DNA of 64,000 nt from Aggregatibacter segnis ATCC 33393 (GTDB lineage: Bacteria > Pseudomonadota > Gammaproteobacteria > Enterobacterales > Pasteurellaceae), in the NCBI RefSeq assembly GCF_000185305.1, contig NZ_GL622200.1, forward strand, positions 1,701,939 to 1,765,938, written 5' to 3'. This document shows positions 9,410 to 22,642 of the stretch, piece after piece. Under the pieces are notes generated by a model. That model saw only the letters and a program-made list of their open reading frames with translations, did not search any database and was not told the origin of the DNA. Numbering within the stretch: the first letter of the stretch is position 1; each line of letters begins with the position of its first letter. A program made the translations under genes and the position numbers.

Positions 9410-10194
9410 TATCTTGCCCCCGCTTTAAATTTTGCTAAGAATGGACCAAAACCATTTTGGCTAAACCAATAATCAAAAGAACCTTGCACACCATTTGAGG
9501 TTAAAGTTGCACCTGATAAGGCATCAACGCCGTGTTCTTTGTTAGAAGACGCATTTTTAGCAACACGAATAGCCACACGTTGATTATCATCAAACAGTTT
9601 TTTATCTACGAAAAGTGCTTGCCAACGCGGATTAGCGATTTCACCACCAAGACCGGCTGTTTCACCTTGATCATAGTAAGTAATGCCTTTGATGGTATTG
9701 GCATCTGGGGCAACCGCAACGAAACCGTACATTGTTGACCATAAACCACGACCATACATTGGTAATACCACTTGGCTGACATTACCTTGTTCATCTTTAA
9801 CAAGGTAAACACGCGCCTGATTTGCACGCACTTTAATACCCGCTTTATCTTGTTCAGCAGGAATTGCTTGGCTAAGTGCGGTCGATTTTACCGCTGTTTT
9901 TGGATCAAATTTTTCCACATCATCTTTTGATGCTTGAATAAAATCACCGCTTTGCAAATCCACTAAACGCGGTTCAATAAACTTGTTATAAGTGTCTTTA
10001 ATGACAGAAGCATTATCTTCTTTCATTAGGCCGGCAACCGTTAAAATATTACGCTGAACGTCAAGTGCTTTTTGTTCATCTTGTTTTGATTTCAATGCAA
10101 CTGCGGCACCGGAAACCACGATAGAACACACCAAACTTAGCAATACAACAACGGTAACTGTACCGCCAACGCTATCTTTATTAAATTTAGCCAT
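9409..10194 (-). CDS. nqrC: Na+-NQR subunit C (FMN-bearing)
   Basis: The start chosen is [15 protein letters not shown], the family N-terminus; the frame is open further upstream, but that part lies inside nqrB. The 261-residue protein has one membrane anchor (about residues 12-34) and a periplasmic domain. The flavinylation motif [14 protein letters not shown] near the C-terminus carries the threonine to which ApbE attaches FMN. The gene overlaps the nqrB end by 8 nt. Confidence 0.97.
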   Translation of the reverse strand: MAKFNKDSVGGTVTVVVLLSLVCSIVVSGAAVALKSKQDEQKALDVQRNILTVAGLMKEDNASVIKDTYNKFIEPRLVDLQSGDFIQASKDDVEKFDPKTAVKSTALSQAIPAEQDKAGIKVRANQARVYLVKDEQGNVSQVVLPMYGRGLWSTMYGFVAVAPDANTIKGITYYDQGETAGLGGEIANPRWQALFVDKKLFDDNQRVAIRVAKNASSNKEHGVDALSGATLTSNGVQGSFDYWFSQNGFGPFLAKFKAGAR

Positions 10195-11422
10195 TTGTTC
10201 TTGCTCTCCGACGTTTGATATTTGCTTGAACCACGATATAGTCGAAAATTGGTGCAAATAAGTTTGCAAATAAGATCGCTAACATCATCCCTTCTGGGTA
10301 AGCTGGGTTCACTGTACGAATTAATACTGCCATCACACCAATTAACGCGCCGTACCACCATTTACCGGTATTAGTAAATGAAGCAGAAACAGGGTCAGTT
10401 GCCATGAAGATCATACCAAGCGCAAAACCACCTAATACGAAGTGCCAATGCCAAGGCATGGAGAACATTGGGTTAGAATCGGAACCGATAAGGTTGAATA
10501 GTGTTGCTGTACCGACCATACCGATCATCACACCCGCTATAATGCGCCAAGAGGCGATACGGGTGAATACGATCACTGCACCACCGATTAATAATGCGAG
10601 CGTTGAAACCTCACCCATTGAACCAGGAATATTACCAATGAATGCATCCATCCAAGTAATTGGTTCACCGGTGACCGTATGTTGCAATGCTGCTTGACCA
10701 CCTTGTGACCATTGGGAAAGTGCAGTTGCACCGGAAAAACCATCTGCAGCAGTCCATACTAAGTCACCGGAAATTTGAGCCGGGTAAGCAAAGAATAAGA
10801 ACGCACGACCAGCAAGCGCAGGATTCATAAAGTTACGACCTACACCACCGAAGATTTCTTTTGCTACCACGATACCAAAGCTGATACCAAGTGCAGCTTG
10901 CCATAATGGCAATGTTGGCGGAACGATTAAGGCAAACAGAATCGTAGAAACGAACATCCCTTCATTCACTTCGTGGCCACGTACAACCGAGAATAATAAT
11001 TCCCACATCGTACATACGGTAAATACCACTAAGTAAATTGGTAAGAAGAAAATCGCCCCTAATGCCATTTTGGAACCCCAAGTTGCATTATTGGTTAAAT
11101 CTAAACCTAATGAACTTGCAAGGGCATAGTGCCAATCACTCGCAATTAATTGTTCTAAATTGCCTAATTGATTCAAGGCCGGGATCGCTTGGTTACCCAC
11201 ATTATACATCCCGTAGAAAATCGCAGGGAACAATGCTAGGAAAACCGTAATCATCATACGTTTTGAGTCTAACGCATCGCGAACGTGTGTGTTTTTGTGC
11301 GTTACCGTACCCGGTGTATAAAGCAAGGTATAAATCGATTCAAAGATCGGATAAAGCTTGCTGTATTTACCGCCTGGTAAAAACGCGGGTTCCATTTTTT
11401 CAAAAAGATTTTTCAAACCCAT
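10187..11422 (-). CDS. nqrB: Na+-NQR subunit B (Na+ channel, FMN-bearing)
   Basis: The 411-residue subunit has about ten membrane helices and forms the Na+ path and, with NqrA, the quinone site. The FMN attachment motif [12 protein letters not shown] is present at about residue 230. The N-terminus [19 protein letters not shown] and the riboflavin-region residues match the family. It starts 2 nt after the nqrA stop and overlaps nqrC. Confidence 0.98.
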   Translation of the reverse strand: MGLKNLFEKMEPAFLPGGKYSKLYPIFESIYTLLYTPGTVTHKNTHVRDALDSKRMMITVFLALFPAIFYGMYNVGNQAIPALNQLGNLEQLIASDWHYALASSLGLDLTNNATWGSKMALGAIFFLPIYLVVFTVCTMWELLFSVVRGHEVNEGMFVSTILFALIVPPTLPLWQAALGISFGIVVAKEIFGGVGRNFMNPALAGRAFLFFAYPAQISGDLVWTAADGFSGATALSQWSQGGQAALQHTVTGEPITWMDAFIGNIPGSMGEVSTLALLIGGAVIVFTRIASWRIIAGVMIGMVGTATLFNLIGSDSNPMFSMPWHWHFVLGGFALGMIFMATDPVSASFTNTGKWWYGALIGVMAVLIRTVNPAYPEGMMLAILFANLFAPIFDYIVVQANIKRRRARTNG

Positions 11423-11424
11423 TT

Positions 11425-12765
11425 TTAACCTTCCTTCTCAATCTTATCTAAAACGTGACGCAAGATTGAACCGTATTCATATTTGCCCGGGCAAACGAAA
11501 GAGCATAACGCTAAGTCTTCTTCGTCTAATTCAAGACAGCCTAACGCTTGTGCACCATCGGTATCGCCCACGATTAAATCACGTAATAATAATGTCGGTA
11601 AAATATCCAACGGCATGACACGCTCATAACTACCGATTGGTACCATCGCACGCTCACCACCATTTTCTGCGGTAGTAAAGTTGAATAATTTTTTACCGAA
11701 ATGACCTAATACGGTACGGGTAATCGAATATTTATTCGGTTGTGGCGTAATCCAGCCGAAGAATTCTTTCTCGTTACCTTCTTCGATCACAGAAACTTGC
11801 AATGCATAACGACCGAGATAGTCGTGAGCACCTTTTGCTGTTTGACCGCAAAGTACCGAACCGGAAATAACGCGATTTTCACCCGCACTTAACTCATCCT
11901 TCATTAATTGGGAAAGGTTAGCCCCAATAACCGTACGCACTAAACGTGGCGATTTGACTTGTGGTCCTGCAAGAGAAATCACACGTTCTACATTGAGCTC
12001 ACCAGTGGTAAATAATTTACCGATAGCAATCACATCTTGATAGTTGATATACCAAACGGTTTTATTGATTCCCACCGGATCAATAAAATGGATATGTGTG
12101 CCACTTAATCCTGCCGGATGCAGCCCGGCAAATTCATTAATCACCACATTACTCGCATGTGATGCCGGAATTTTATCGTCAGGCGCTTTACATAGGTGAA
12201 TGTTGCCGTCATGTAAACGACTTAACACGGTTAAACCGTTGACGAAATCATTTTCGGACGCAGCAATAATAACCGCAGGATCTGCCGCTAACGGATTCGT
12301 GTCCATCGCATTAACGAAAATGGATGAAGGTACGCCATCAATCGCAGGAACTTTGCTGAATGGACGGGTACGGAATGCTGTCCATAAACCAGATTCCTGT
12401 AAATTTTTACGCACTTGCTCCGCACTTAACGTGTTCAATTCAGCTGCAGGGTATTTATCGAAAGAAAGCGCTTCATCGCCTTCAACTTTAATTACCACAG
12501 ATTGCAATACACGCTTTTCGCCACGATGAATTGCTGTGATCGTGCCACTCGCAGGTGCGGTGAAAATGACACCAGGATTCTTTTTGTCTTCAAAAAGCAC
12601 CTGACCTTTTTTCACTACATCACCTTCGCGAACCTTCATAGAAGGGCGCATTCCCACATACTCTTCACCAAGCAAAGCAACTTCAGTAACGGTATTCCCG
12701 TTATGGATTACCTGCTCCGGTTTTCCTGCAATAGGAAGATCCAAGCCTTTTTTAATCGTAATCAT
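11425..12765 (-). CDS. nqrA: Na+-NQR subunit A
   Basis: First gene of the operon, encoding the 446-residue cytoplasmic subunit that helps bind ubiquinone. The N-terminus [18 protein letters not shown] and the lipoyl-like segment [21 protein letters not shown] are typical. The conserved C-terminal [17 protein letters not shown] is also present. The complex couples NADH oxidation to Na+ export and so replaces or supplements complex I. The promoter should lie in 12766-13122. Confidence 0.98.
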   Translation of the reverse strand: MITIKKGLDLPIAGKPEQVIHNGNTVTEVALLGEEYVGMRPSMKVREGDVVKKGQVLFEDKKNPGVIFTAPASGTITAIHRGEKRVLQSVVIKVEGDEALSFDKYPAAELNTLSAEQVRKNLQESGLWTAFRTRPFSKVPAIDGVPSSIFVNAMDTNPLAADPAVIIAASENDFVNGLTVLSRLHDGNIHLCKAPDDKIPASHASNVVINEFAGLHPAGLSGTHIHFIDPVGINKTVWYINYQDVIAIGKLFTTGELNVERVISLAGPQVKSPRLVRTVIGANLSQLMKDELSAGENRVISGSVLCGQTAKGAHDYLGRYALQVSVIEEGNEKEFFGWITPQPNKYSITRTVLGHFGKKLFNFTTAENGGERAMVPIGSYERVMPLDILPTLLLRDLIVGDTDGAQALGCLELDEEDLALCSFVCPGKYEYGSILRHVLDKIEKEG

Positions 12766-13122
12766 ATTGTTTGCACTACTTTTGTTAGATTAAAAATACA
12801 GCAATAACCCTAAGGTTATTACCTCGTCTTGAGTGATAGTTGTTGAAATGATTAAAGAAGAAAACGGCAAAACACAGCTATGCCTAAATAACCACTCTCC
12901 AACCGATAAAAATAAAACTCAAATTCTGTTTCAATTTTATGGACATTTTCGTCCGTAAAAACGTTAAATTTTTGCTAAAAAAATTAGCTTATTTTAACCA
13001 AATAATAACGTTCTTACCACTTTGAAAGCCGATTGTTTATGTATTTTTGTGAAAAACTTCACATTATTTGCCAAAAATCAATTTTTTAATTTTTATTGGG
13101 TAATTACAAAGAGGTAAGGGAC
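12766..13122. other. AT-rich intergenic region upstream of nqrA
   Basis: No coding potential is visible in these 357 nt. Both flanking genes (nqrA and bolA) are on the minus strand, so the region should contain the nqr promoter. A small palindrome AATAACC-ctaa-GGTTATT (12803-12820) lies about 40 nt before the nqrA start and could be an operator or a weak hairpin. No confident -35/-10 pair could be assigned. No terminator for bolA was identified with confidence. Confidence 0.5.
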
Positions 13123-13434
13123 TTATTGCCCAACACCCGCACAATGAGGTGATTTTGGGAATTGTTGCCCCAATTCATCCCATTCTTGCTTGGTGTAAAG
13201 ATGCAATGCCAAGGCATGAATGCCATTTTGTAAATCTTGAGAGAGTAATTGATAAATTTTGCGGTGACGAGCAACTTTGCTGCTCACCTCAAAGGCGTCA
13301 CTTACTAATACGATTTTAAAATGTGAATCCGCACCACGCCCGGAACTATGCATATAACTTTCGTTTTCGACGGCAATAAAGTGCGGTTGAAATTCTTGGC
13401 ATAATCGTTGCTCTAATTCTTGTTGTTTTGACAT
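13123..13434 (-). CDS. bolA: BolA family protein
   Basis: The 103-residue protein has the BolA fold. ENESYMHSSGRGADSHFKIVLVSDAFE and the second segment RHRKIYQLLSQDLQNGIHALALHL include the conserved histidine region. BolA proteins bind 2Fe-2S clusters together with monothiol glutaredoxins and influence cell shape and stress responses. Length and order of elements match E. coli BolA. It is transcribed in the direction of the nqr operon but is separated from nqrA by 357 nt. Confidence 0.93.
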   Translation of the reverse strand: MSKQQELEQRLCQEFQPHFIAVENESYMHSSGRGADSHFKIVLVSDAFEVSSKVARHRKIYQLLSQDLQNGIHALALHLYTKQEWDELGQQFPKSPHCAGVGQ

Positions 13435-13536
13435 ATTTCTTCCTAAAACGAATGATTAAATTAAATGAGAGAGACTATACAATCCATTGTAACTTTGTAA
13501 GAATAACGCAAATTTATTCAAACTAATGAGGATATT

Positions 13537-14130
13537 ATGAAATTTAATATGAAAACCTTAATGCTCGGTTCAATCTTACTTTCAAGTGCATTATTGAGCG
13601 GCTGTCAAAGTGAATCAAACACATTGCGTTTCACACCTACTGCCCCACAAGCGAGCATGAATGTAAACCAATCCGCTGTTGTTTACGTCACCACTCGCGA
13701 TATGCGCCAAGCACCTGAAATTTCCAGTTATGTTGCCGATGGGAAACTCGTCAAATTATCCGCGATGCCAAGTGTCACCGAGCTATTCCAACAAGTTGAA
13801 CAACAAAACCTTATCAGTAAAGGATTTCGCATCGGCACGGCAAATAACGCGAATGCGGCAGTCACTGTAAACGTGCAAGAGTTTTTTGCCAAAGTGAATC
13901 AAGGAAACTTACGCTATGATATCGATAGCAAAATCCAGTTAGCCATTCATGTGCAAGGCGCTAAAGGTCAATTCACCAAAAATATTGGTACAACACGTAG
14001 CCACTCGGGTGCATTCTCTGCCAAAAACTCAGAGATCCAAAAGGTGTTAGGTGAAACCTTTAATGACATTGTTCAATCTATTTATAAAGACCAAGAAGTC
14101 ACTCAGGCAATTAATCAATACGCTAACTAA
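13537..14130 (+). CDS. YajG-like lipoprotein
   Basis: The 197-residue protein has a type II signal peptide with lipobox LLSGCQ, so it should be anchored by lipid at its cysteine. The mature domain resembles YajG: ESNTLRFTPTAPQ, SAVVYVTTRDMR, then an alpha/beta body ending QSIYKDQEVTQAINQYAN. Molecular function is unknown. In E. coli, yajG lies near bolA and ampG, and the bolA neighbour here agrees. An AGGATATT sequence precedes the ATG. Confidence 0.8.
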   Translation: MKFNMKTLMLGSILLSSALLSGCQSESNTLRFTPTAPQASMNVNQSAVVYVTTRDMRQAPEISSYVADGKLVKLSAMPSVTELFQQVEQQNLISKGFRIGTANNANAAVTVNVQEFFAKVNQGNLRYDIDSKIQLAIHVQGAKGQFTKNIGTTRSHSGAFSAKNSEIQKVLGETFNDIVQSIYKDQEVTQAINQYAN

Positions 14131-14231
14131 AAACACAGTGAAAAACCACCGCACTTTCTAGCTGAGTTTAGCTGAGTTCAGAAAAGAGCGGTAAAAAAAA
14201 ACAAGTGTTTTTAGGTCACAATCCCAAAGAT

Positions 14232-14275
14232 AAAAATAACGCATAAATTTGATTCCGATTTATGCGTTATTTTTT
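14232..14275 (+). terminator. Intrinsic terminator downstream of the yajG-like gene
   Basis: A 17-bp perfect stem, AAAAATAACGCATAAAT with its complement, is followed by T residues. It may work in both directions and also end the tRNA transcript on the minus strand. Confidence 0.85.
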
Positions 14276-14339
14276 GCTTTGCAAAATACAAAATCAGAAA
14301 AAACAAAAGCCGCTAATTACTTAGCGGCTTTCTAGAATT

Positions 14340-14415
14340 TGGCTCCTCCTGCGGGACTCGAACCTGCGACATATGGATTAACAGTCCACCGTTCTACCGA
14401 CTGAACTAAGGAGGA
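14340..14415 (-). tRNA. tRNA-Asn (GTT)
   Basis: A 76-nt cloverleaf including encoded CCA. The acceptor TCCTCC pairs with GGAGGA, the anticodon loop reads CTGTTAA and the T arm contains GGTTCGAGTCC. It lies 4 nt downstream of tRNA-Phe and shares its promoter. Confidence 0.97.
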
Positions 14416-14419
14416 ATAG

Positions 14420-14495
14420 TGGTGCCTCGAGGCGGAATCGAACCACCGACACGGGGATTTTCAATCCCCTGCTCTACCGACTGAGCTATCGAGGC
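14420..14495 (-). tRNA. tRNA-Phe (GAA)
   Basis: A 76-nt cloverleaf with encoded CCA. The acceptor GCCTCGA pairs with TCGAGGC, the anticodon loop reads TTGAAAA and the T arm contains GGTTCGATTCC. It is nearly identical to E. coli tRNA-Phe in the D and anticodon arms. Confidence 0.97.
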
Positions 14496-14513
14496 AACTC
14501 ATCAGTGGTGCGT

Positions 14514-14542
14514 ATTAAACGTTTTTTTGAATTTCAAGTCAA
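14514..14542 (-). promoter_or_regulatory. Sigma-70 promoter of the tRNA-Phe/tRNA-Asn unit
   Basis: On the minus strand TTGACT (14537-14542) and TTTAAT (14514-14519) are separated by exactly 17 nt. A GC-containing discriminator (ACGCACC) follows, typical of stable-RNA promoters under stringent control. The tRNA begins 18 nt past the -10. Confidence 0.8.
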
Positions 14543-14645
14543 CATCTATTTTTAAAAAATACGAAATAATTAACTTGTTTGCACATTTAACAAGCGAAAC
14601 GTACATAAATGCTACATTTATCGAAAAATATTTACTTCTTATATA

Positions 14646-14678
14646 AAAAGAAAACCCGCTCAATATTTATTAAGCGGG
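14646..14678 (-). terminator. Intrinsic terminator of the mltC unit
   Basis: The minus strand forms CCCGCT/AGCGGG around a 12-nt AT-rich loop and continues into TTTTCTTTTT. It lies about 25 nt past the mltC stop. Confidence 0.85.
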
Positions 14679-14703
14679 CAATAAATTTCACAAAAGATTG
14701 CGA

Positions 14704-15780
14704 TTAACGTCTGACACGATAGCTCTTTTGCGCTTTATCAACTTTCACCAAATAATTTCGCGCCTGCGCAGATGGGTGGCTAGTAGTCAAAATACGATAC
14801 ACTTGTTCCGGATAAAGCTGGTTAATTTTCATCATGGCCATCTCTTTATCATCGTTAAATACACGCAATACCGCACCGGCACCGCTGTTATACGCCGAAA
14901 TCATGGCAAAGCGTTTTGATGTCGGATTCGTAATACCATCTAAGTATTTATTTTGTAGCAACCATAAATACGCAGCACCGGCATCAATGTTTTTCTCAGG
15001 AGCAAACAAATAATTTTTACTTGGTTGACCACTCATGCCTTTCATTTGGAACACATCACGTCCCGCGGTGTGCGGTACCACTTGCATTAAGCCCATGGCG
15101 TTAGCATAGCTTATCGCATACGGGTTAAAGCTCGATTCCGTTTGCATAATGCCCAGAATTAAACTTTCATCTAATCCATAACGACGCGCAACTTTACGCA
15201 CAATCGGTAAATATTTTTGTGCACGTACTTCCACGTGATTAGCAATCATTGGAATCACCACAAATTGCACTTGATTGCCATTCGATAAACGACGCGTTTG
15301 CAATTTATTTTGAATTAAATACGTGGCGAAATTACTTGCGGCAAACTGATCCGCAATAGAGCCGCCACGGTTATCGATCACCTGTCCAACCAAGAAAGGA
15401 CGAGAACTAATCGGCACATCACCGGAGGCAAATAAATCGATGCCATTCGCATCAGACCCCATCAATAATGTATGCACGATAGCATTATGTAAACGGTTTA
15501 AATCTGCCTGCGTTTCGATGGTAATCAAACCTTCATCAAAACTCACATGGCTACGGGTAAAATAACGATCCGTATATTTCACATAGTCCTTACGACTTGC
15601 GACCAACAGCTCGTTTACCCCCCAGATGCGGTCGATATTATTGGCAAATTGTCCGGTTAAAATATCCAATCCACGGGTATCTTTCGCAAAAGCTTCATCG
15701 TAATCCAATCCCCGATGATGCGAACCGCCGCCACAAGCATATAAAAAAGGGATAAGGGCTAAAATTAAATACTTCTTCAT
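14704..15780 (-). CDS. mltC: Membrane-bound lytic murein transglycosylase C
   Basis: This 358-residue outer-membrane lipoprotein (lipobox LYACGG) cleaves peptidoglycan glycan strands to 1,6-anhydro ends. The C-terminal lysozyme-like domain has the catalytic glutamate in [14 protein letters not shown]. It also has [15 protein letters not shown], and [15 protein letters not shown] as the third Slt motif. The N-terminal half is the MltC-specific domain. Adjacent mutY and yggX are the same neighbours as in E. coli, where the order is mutY-yggX-mltC. Confidence 0.97.
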   Translation of the reverse strand: MKKYLILALIPFLYACGGGSHHRGLDYDEAFAKDTRGLDILTGQFANNIDRIWGVNELLVASRKDYVKYTDRYFTRSHVSFDEGLITIETQADLNRLHNAIVHTLLMGSDANGIDLFASGDVPISSRPFLVGQVIDNRGGSIADQFAASNFATYLIQNKLQTRRLSNGNQVQFVVIPMIANHVEVRAQKYLPIVRKVARRYGLDESLILGIMQTESSFNPYAISYANAMGLMQVVPHTAGRDVFQMKGMSGQPSKNYLFAPEKNIDAGAAYLWLLQNKYLDGITNPTSKRFAMISAYNSGAGAVLRVFNDDKEMAMMKINQLYPEQVYRILTTSHPSAQARNYLVKVDKAQKSYRVRR

Positions 15781-15783
15781 TTT

Positions 15784-16059
15784 TTATTTCGCTTCAGGAG
15801 GAGTGTAACCTTCAATATGCACATCTTTGCCTTCAAAAAGAAAGCTAACCATTTCCTGTTCCAATAACTTACGATGATCCGCATTCATCATGTTTAATTT
15901 TTTCTCATTCACCAACATGGTTTGTTTTTTCATCCATTCGCCCCATGCCTGTTTACTAATAGAATCAAAAATACGTTTACCCAATTCACCCGGATATAAC
16001 TGAAAATCCAACCCTTCAGCTTCTTGTTTTAAACGTTCACAAAATACCATTCTTGCCAT
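15784..16059 (-). CDS. yggX: Fe(2+)-trafficking protein YggX
   Basis: A 91-residue protein of the YggX family, opening [19 protein letters not shown] with the conserved Cys7, followed by [18 protein letters not shown]. It is thought to protect or supply iron for Fe-S proteins, and is a natural companion to the Fe-S enzyme MutY encoded just upstream. It starts inside the mutY end (23-nt overlap), so translation is probably coupled. mltC follows after 3 nt. Confidence 0.95.
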   Translation of the reverse strand: MARMVFCERLKQEAEGLDFQLYPGELGKRIFDSISKQAWGEWMKKQTMLVNEKKLNMMNADHRKLLEQEMVSFLFEGKDVHIEGYTPPEAK

Positions 16060-17176
16060 AATGATTCCTTACATATTGAGTTAATAAATTCTTCACGGGC
16101 GTTGCCAACCCGATAGGTTCAGGATGCTGCGGATCATACCAATATTTGACCGCACTTAACAGGTCTGATTGATATTCCTCCGTCTTTTCCGGCACTTTTT
16201 TCCAAGGGGAACAATCCACATCTGCGGTCTCGGTTAAGCCGCCAACTTGCGCATAAATTGGATAAATATCTAAATGAAAATGGCTAAACGTATGGCGAAA
16301 TGCCGGCCATTCCTGATATTGCTTAATCCCGTTTGCCGCCAAATAAGCTAGCAACGCCTGCTTTTCAGTAAATTGTGGGAAACAATACAACCCGCCCCAC
16401 AAGCCGCTATTTTCCCGTTGTTCCAACGCAATCTTGCCGTTTTGTTCTAACAACAAGAAATAACTTTCCCGTTCCGGTAGCGTTTTTTTCGGTTTTTTGC
16501 CGGGGTAAGCCAGCCAATTTTGTTCGGCATTTGCTCGACAATCCTTTTTTAGCGGGCAAAGATCGCACTTTGGCTTGGTTCGCGTACATACCATTGCGCC
16601 AAGATCCATCATTGCCTGATTGAAATCCGCCACCTGTTCCGTTGGCGTCACCTGAGCCGTTAACTGCCACAAACGGTCTTCCGTTTTCTTCTCACCAGGC
16701 CAACCGTCTATGGCAAAATAACGGGATAACACCCGCTTCACGTTACCGTCCAAAATGGGATAAGGCGCATTCAAACAAGAAGATAACACTGCCCCCGCCG
16801 TGCTTCGCCCCACGCCTGGCAATGCCCAGACTTGTTCAAATTCTGTCGGAAACATACCGCCATATTGATCACGCATGATTTGCGCGGCTTTATGCAAATT
16901 TCGCGCCCGCGCGTAATAACCCAAGCCCGTCCACAAATGCAGTACCTCGTCTAACGGCGCATCAGCAAGTGCGGTCAAATTGGGGAACGTTTTAACAAAA
17001 CGCTCAAAATACGGAATGACCGTTGCCACCTGCGTTTGCTGCAGCATCACTTCTGACAACCAAACGCCATACAAGGTTTTATGTTGTTGCCACGGCAAAT
17101 TTTTTCGCCCGAACTTGGCATACCACGACAGTACGGCATGTGCAAAAGGCGCATGGGGAGATGATTGAGCGAGCAT
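16037..17176 (-). CDS. mutY: Adenine DNA glycosylase MutY
   Basis: The frame is open to 17257, but homology begins only at [19 protein letters not shown], so the internal ATG at 17176 is chosen (379 residues). MutY removes adenine mispaired with 8-oxoguanine. The HhH-GPD core has [10 protein letters not shown] (catalytic Glu), [12 protein letters not shown] and ILDGNVKRV (catalytic Asp). The 4Fe-4S ligands appear in [19 protein letters not shown]-terminal NUDIX-like 8-oxoG recognition domain follows. A first uptake signal lies within the 5' upstream stretch. Confidence 0.96.
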   Translation of the reverse strand: MLAQSSPHAPFAHAVLSWYAKFGRKNLPWQQHKTLYGVWLSEVMLQQTQVATVIPYFERFVKTFPNLTALADAPLDEVLHLWTGLGYYARARNLHKAAQIMRDQYGGMFPTEFEQVWALPGVGRSTAGAVLSSCLNAPYPILDGNVKRVLSRYFAIDGWPGEKKTEDRLWQLTAQVTPTEQVADFNQAMMDLGAMVCTRTKPKCDLCPLKKDCRANAEQNWLAYPGKKPKKTLPERESYFLLLEQNGKIALEQRENSGLWGGLYCFPQFTEKQALLAYLAANGIKQYQEWPAFRHTFSHFHLDIYPIYAQVGGLTETADVDCSPWKKVPEKTEEYQSDLLSAVKYWYDPQHPEPIGLATPVKNLLTQYVRNHYGKNGIL

Positions 17177-17477
17177 AAATCCTGATATATTCATAAAAGT
17201 ACGGTCGTAAAAAACAATGTTTTTAAGCGTCAATTTGCCGCCAATCCAAGGTGGCAAATAACCTAATTTAATTCAATTGTGTGTAAAATATTCGCTGTTT
17301 TTTAACCGCTTGATAACTCAAAAACCGGCAAAGTTTATCACAAAGTACAATGCACCTTCAGCAAACTTCAAGAAATCTCTTAGGGTTTAACCGGGCTAAA
17401 TTGCTAATGCATTGGAAACAGCCTATAATCAGCCGCTAAAATTTTCCGCAGACAATAATTTCAACTTCAAAGAATTC

Positions 17478-18245
17478 ATGTTAGAAACGCAACCAGAACA
17501 TTCCATTCAACCGACTTTTGCCGACCAAAAACGCAAAACCGTTGAAGCTGCCGAGTTTACCGAAGACGGACGTTATAAACGCAAAGTGCGCAGCTTCGTG
17601 TTACGCACCGGACGCTTAAGCGATTATCAAAAAAACGCCATGAACCAAAACTGGGCCGCACTCGGCTTGGACTATCAACCGCAGCCATTTGATTTTAATG
17701 CAATTTACGGCAACGACAATCCAGTAATTTTGGAAATTGGCTTCGGCATGGGCAGCTCACTGGTGGAAATGGCAGCGCAAAATCCGGATAAAAACTACTT
17801 AGGCATTGAAGTGCATACACCGGGTGTAGGCGCTTGTATCGCTTATGCCGTAGAAAAAGGCGTCACTAATTTACGCGTTATTTGCCACGATGCCACTGAA
17901 ATTCTGCGTGACAGCATTGCCGATCAAAGTCTCGGCGGGTTACAACTGTTTTTCCCGGATCCGTGGCATAAAGCGAGACATCACAAACGCCGTATCGTAC
18001 AACCGCACTTTATCGACCGTTTATTAAATAAATTGCAGGCAGGTGCTTTCATTCACATGGCAACCGACTGGCAAAACTATGCGGAACATATGTTGGACGT
18101 GTTGCAACAATATCCGCAATTACGCAATACGTCAGACACAAACGACTACATCCCTCGCCCTGATTTTCGCCCGTTGACCAAATTTGAACAACGTGGTCAC
18201 CGTCTTGGCCACGGCGTATGGGATCTGTATTTCATCAAATCTTAA
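17478..18245 (+). CDS. trmB: tRNA (guanine-N7-)-methyltransferase
   Basis: TrmB puts the m7G46 modification in the tRNA variable loop using S-adenosylmethionine. The upstream TTG at 17412 opens a 22-residue extension without family support, so the ATG at 17478 ([10 protein letters not shown]) is preferred, giving 255 residues. The SAM-binding motif is [17 protein letters not shown], and [19 protein letters not shown] is the tRNA-binding and catalytic signature. yggL follows 30 nt later, the same pairing as in E. coli, and mutY is divergent. Confidence 0.96.
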   Translation: MLETQPEHSIQPTFADQKRKTVEAAEFTEDGRYKRKVRSFVLRTGRLSDYQKNAMNQNWAALGLDYQPQPFDFNAIYGNDNPVILEIGFGMGSSLVEMAAQNPDKNYLGIEVHTPGVGACIAYAVEKGVTNLRVICHDATEILRDSIADQSLGGLQLFFPDPWHKARHHKRRIVQPHFIDRLLNKLQAGAFIHMATDWQNYAEHMLDVLQQYPQLRNTSDTNDYIPRPDFRPLTKFEQRGHRLGHGVWDLYFIKS

Positions 18246-18275
18246 TTTCATCCACCTCAATAGAAGGAAATCATC

Positions 18276-18614
18276 ATGGCTATTAAACGCAACCAAAGAC
18301 AACGCAAAAAAATGCATATCGCCGAATTCCAAGAATTAGGCTTTTTAGTGCAATGGCAATTTGCTGAAGGTACTTCCGTAGAACAAATCGACAGCACCGT
18401 TGACCGCTTCATCAGCGAAGTGATCCAACAAAACGGTTTGGCTTACGAAGGCAGCGGCTACTTACACTGGGAAGGTTTAGTGTGCTTAGAAAAAATCGGT
18501 AAATGCGATGCGTCTCACCAAGAATTAGTGAAAAACTGGTTAACGCAAAACGGCTTACAACAAGTGGAAGTTAGCGAATTATTTGATATTTGGTGGGATT
18601 ACCCAACAAAATAA
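18276..18614 (+). CDS. yggL: YggL family protein (DUF469)
   Basis: A 112-residue protein with the YggL signature: KRNQRQRKKMHIAEFQELGF at the N-terminus and FDIWWDYPT at the C-terminus. YggL associates with the 50S ribosomal subunit in E. coli, and its precise role is unsettled. It is probably cotranscribed with trmB (30-nt gap; GAAGGAAAT before the ATG). Ends at a paired-USS terminator. Confidence 0.93.
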   Translation: MAIKRNQRQRKKMHIAEFQELGFLVQWQFAEGTSVEQIDSTVDRFISEVIQQNGLAYEGSGYLHWEGLVCLEKIGKCDASHQELVKNWLTQNGLQQVEVSELFDIWWDYPTK

Positions 18615-18640
18615 TCGCTATTAAAAATAGCTAAAAAACA

Positions 18641-18690
18641 GACCGCACTTTCTGCGCTCACAAAGAGCAATAAAAAGTGCGGTCATTTTT
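18641..18690. terminator. Paired-USS terminator between yggL and the copper chaperone
   Basis: GACCGCACTTT (18641-18651) pairs with AAAGTGCGGTC (18674-18684) and a T tract follows. It serves two convergent genes. Confidence 0.75.
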
Positions 18691-18710
18691 TTAAGTCTTT
18701 TTACAGAATA

Positions 18711-19127
18711 TTACTGTGAATACTTAACGACATTCGCCTTAACTTGAATTTTCTCACCATTATCAAACAGCAACGTCAGCGGAAAATGTCCCCCAGCCTG
18801 CAAAGCCGTAGCAGAATCAAACACCATAATATGCAAACCGCCCGGCTTCAGTTTTACGTTACCTTTAGCAGGAATTTCAATGCCGTCCGAGGTGATCATT
18901 TTGCCGTTTTGTGTGCCGTGCAAAACCAAATTTGCCGGCTGACTGCTCTGCACCATCGCAAGATTAACGGCTTCGTTACCGTCATTATGCAATTCCATAA
19001 AAACAGCCGTTGGTTCACCCGCCTGTTGGGTTGCAAAAATGATCGGATTGGTCACACTGATTTTTGCCAATGCGCCAAGAGGCAAAAGTGCGGTCATAAA
19101 AAACAACGTTTTAAAAATACATCGCAT
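18711..19127 (-). CDS. Periplasmic PCu(A)C copper chaperone
   Basis: The start chosen is MRCIFKTLFFM because AAGGAG lies 8 nt before it; a longer frame to 19145 has no such site. The 138-residue product has a signal peptide ending ALA. The cupredoxin-like domain carries the copper ligands of the PCuAC family: His in LVLHGT, Met in GKMI, and the HxM pair in GGLHIMVF. These proteins deliver Cu(I) in the periplasm, usually to cytochrome oxidases. It stands alone here, without an adjacent SCO protein. Confidence 0.88.
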   Translation of the reverse strand: MRCIFKTLFFMTALLPLGALAKISVTNPIIFATQQAGEPTAVFMELHNDGNEAVNLAMVQSSQPANLVLHGTQNGKMITSDGIEIPAKGNVKLKPGGLHIMVFDSATALQAGGHFPLTLLFDNGEKIQVKANVVKYSQ

Positions 19128-19252
19128 CGTTTTCTCCTTTTTCATTTCTTATTGATTTCGTCGGCATTGCCGATTGCCTTTAAAATATAGCAGAAAAATG
19201 CTATATTACCGCCCACTTTTTCATACCTATTTTATGCAATTCTAAAACCTCA

Positions 19253-22471
<3,219 letters not shown>

Positions 22472-22478
22472 TCACATC

Positions 22479-22509
22479 CCACGGTATCTCTCAAAATGAA
22501 ATACCGTGG
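22479..22509 (+). other. Hairpin immediately after fbpA
   Basis: CCACGGTAT and ATACCGTGG form a perfect 9-bp stem 8 nt past the fbpA stop, but no T tract follows. Such hairpins after binding-protein genes often protect the upstream mRNA from 3' decay and raise its level over the permease genes. That role is inferred. Confidence 0.55.
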
Positions 22510-22532
22510 ATACGGTTAAAAATATAAAAAGC

Positions 22533-22580
22533 CACCTGAAAGTGCGGTCGTTTTTCAACGCGTTTTTCGGGTGTTTTTTT
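22533..22580 (+). terminator. Probable intrinsic terminator downstream of fbpA
   Basis: CACCTGAAA pairs with TTTCGGGTG (one G-T pair) around a loop that contains an uptake signal, and seven T residues follow. If active, it would end the fbpA transcript before the inserted gene. Confidence 0.6.
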
Positions 22581-22608
22581 GTTGTAAGAAGAATAATAGC
22601 TAAACAAG

Positions 22609-22638
22609 AAAAAGCTTCCAATAAGATGGAAGCTTTTT
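22609..22638 (-). terminator. Intrinsic terminator of the TPR-DUF2971 gene
   Basis: AAAAAGCTTCCA and TGGAAGCTTTTT form a perfect 12-bp stem with a 6-nt loop, 4 nt from the gene's stop codon. Symmetric A/T flanks allow function from either side. Confidence 0.85.
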
Positions 22639-22642
22639 GGTT

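Noticed and set aside
10195..10269. N-terminal extension of NqrC
   Set aside because: The extension lies inside the nqrB coding end, while [11 protein letters not shown] is the known family start.
14146..14196. Possible terminator directly after the YajG-like gene
   Set aside because: The USS-like arms are degraded and pair poorly; the stem at 14232-14275 is far better.
17412..17477. TTG start adding 22 residues to TrmB
   Set aside because: No ribosome site and no similarity in the extension; ATG 17478 fits the family length.
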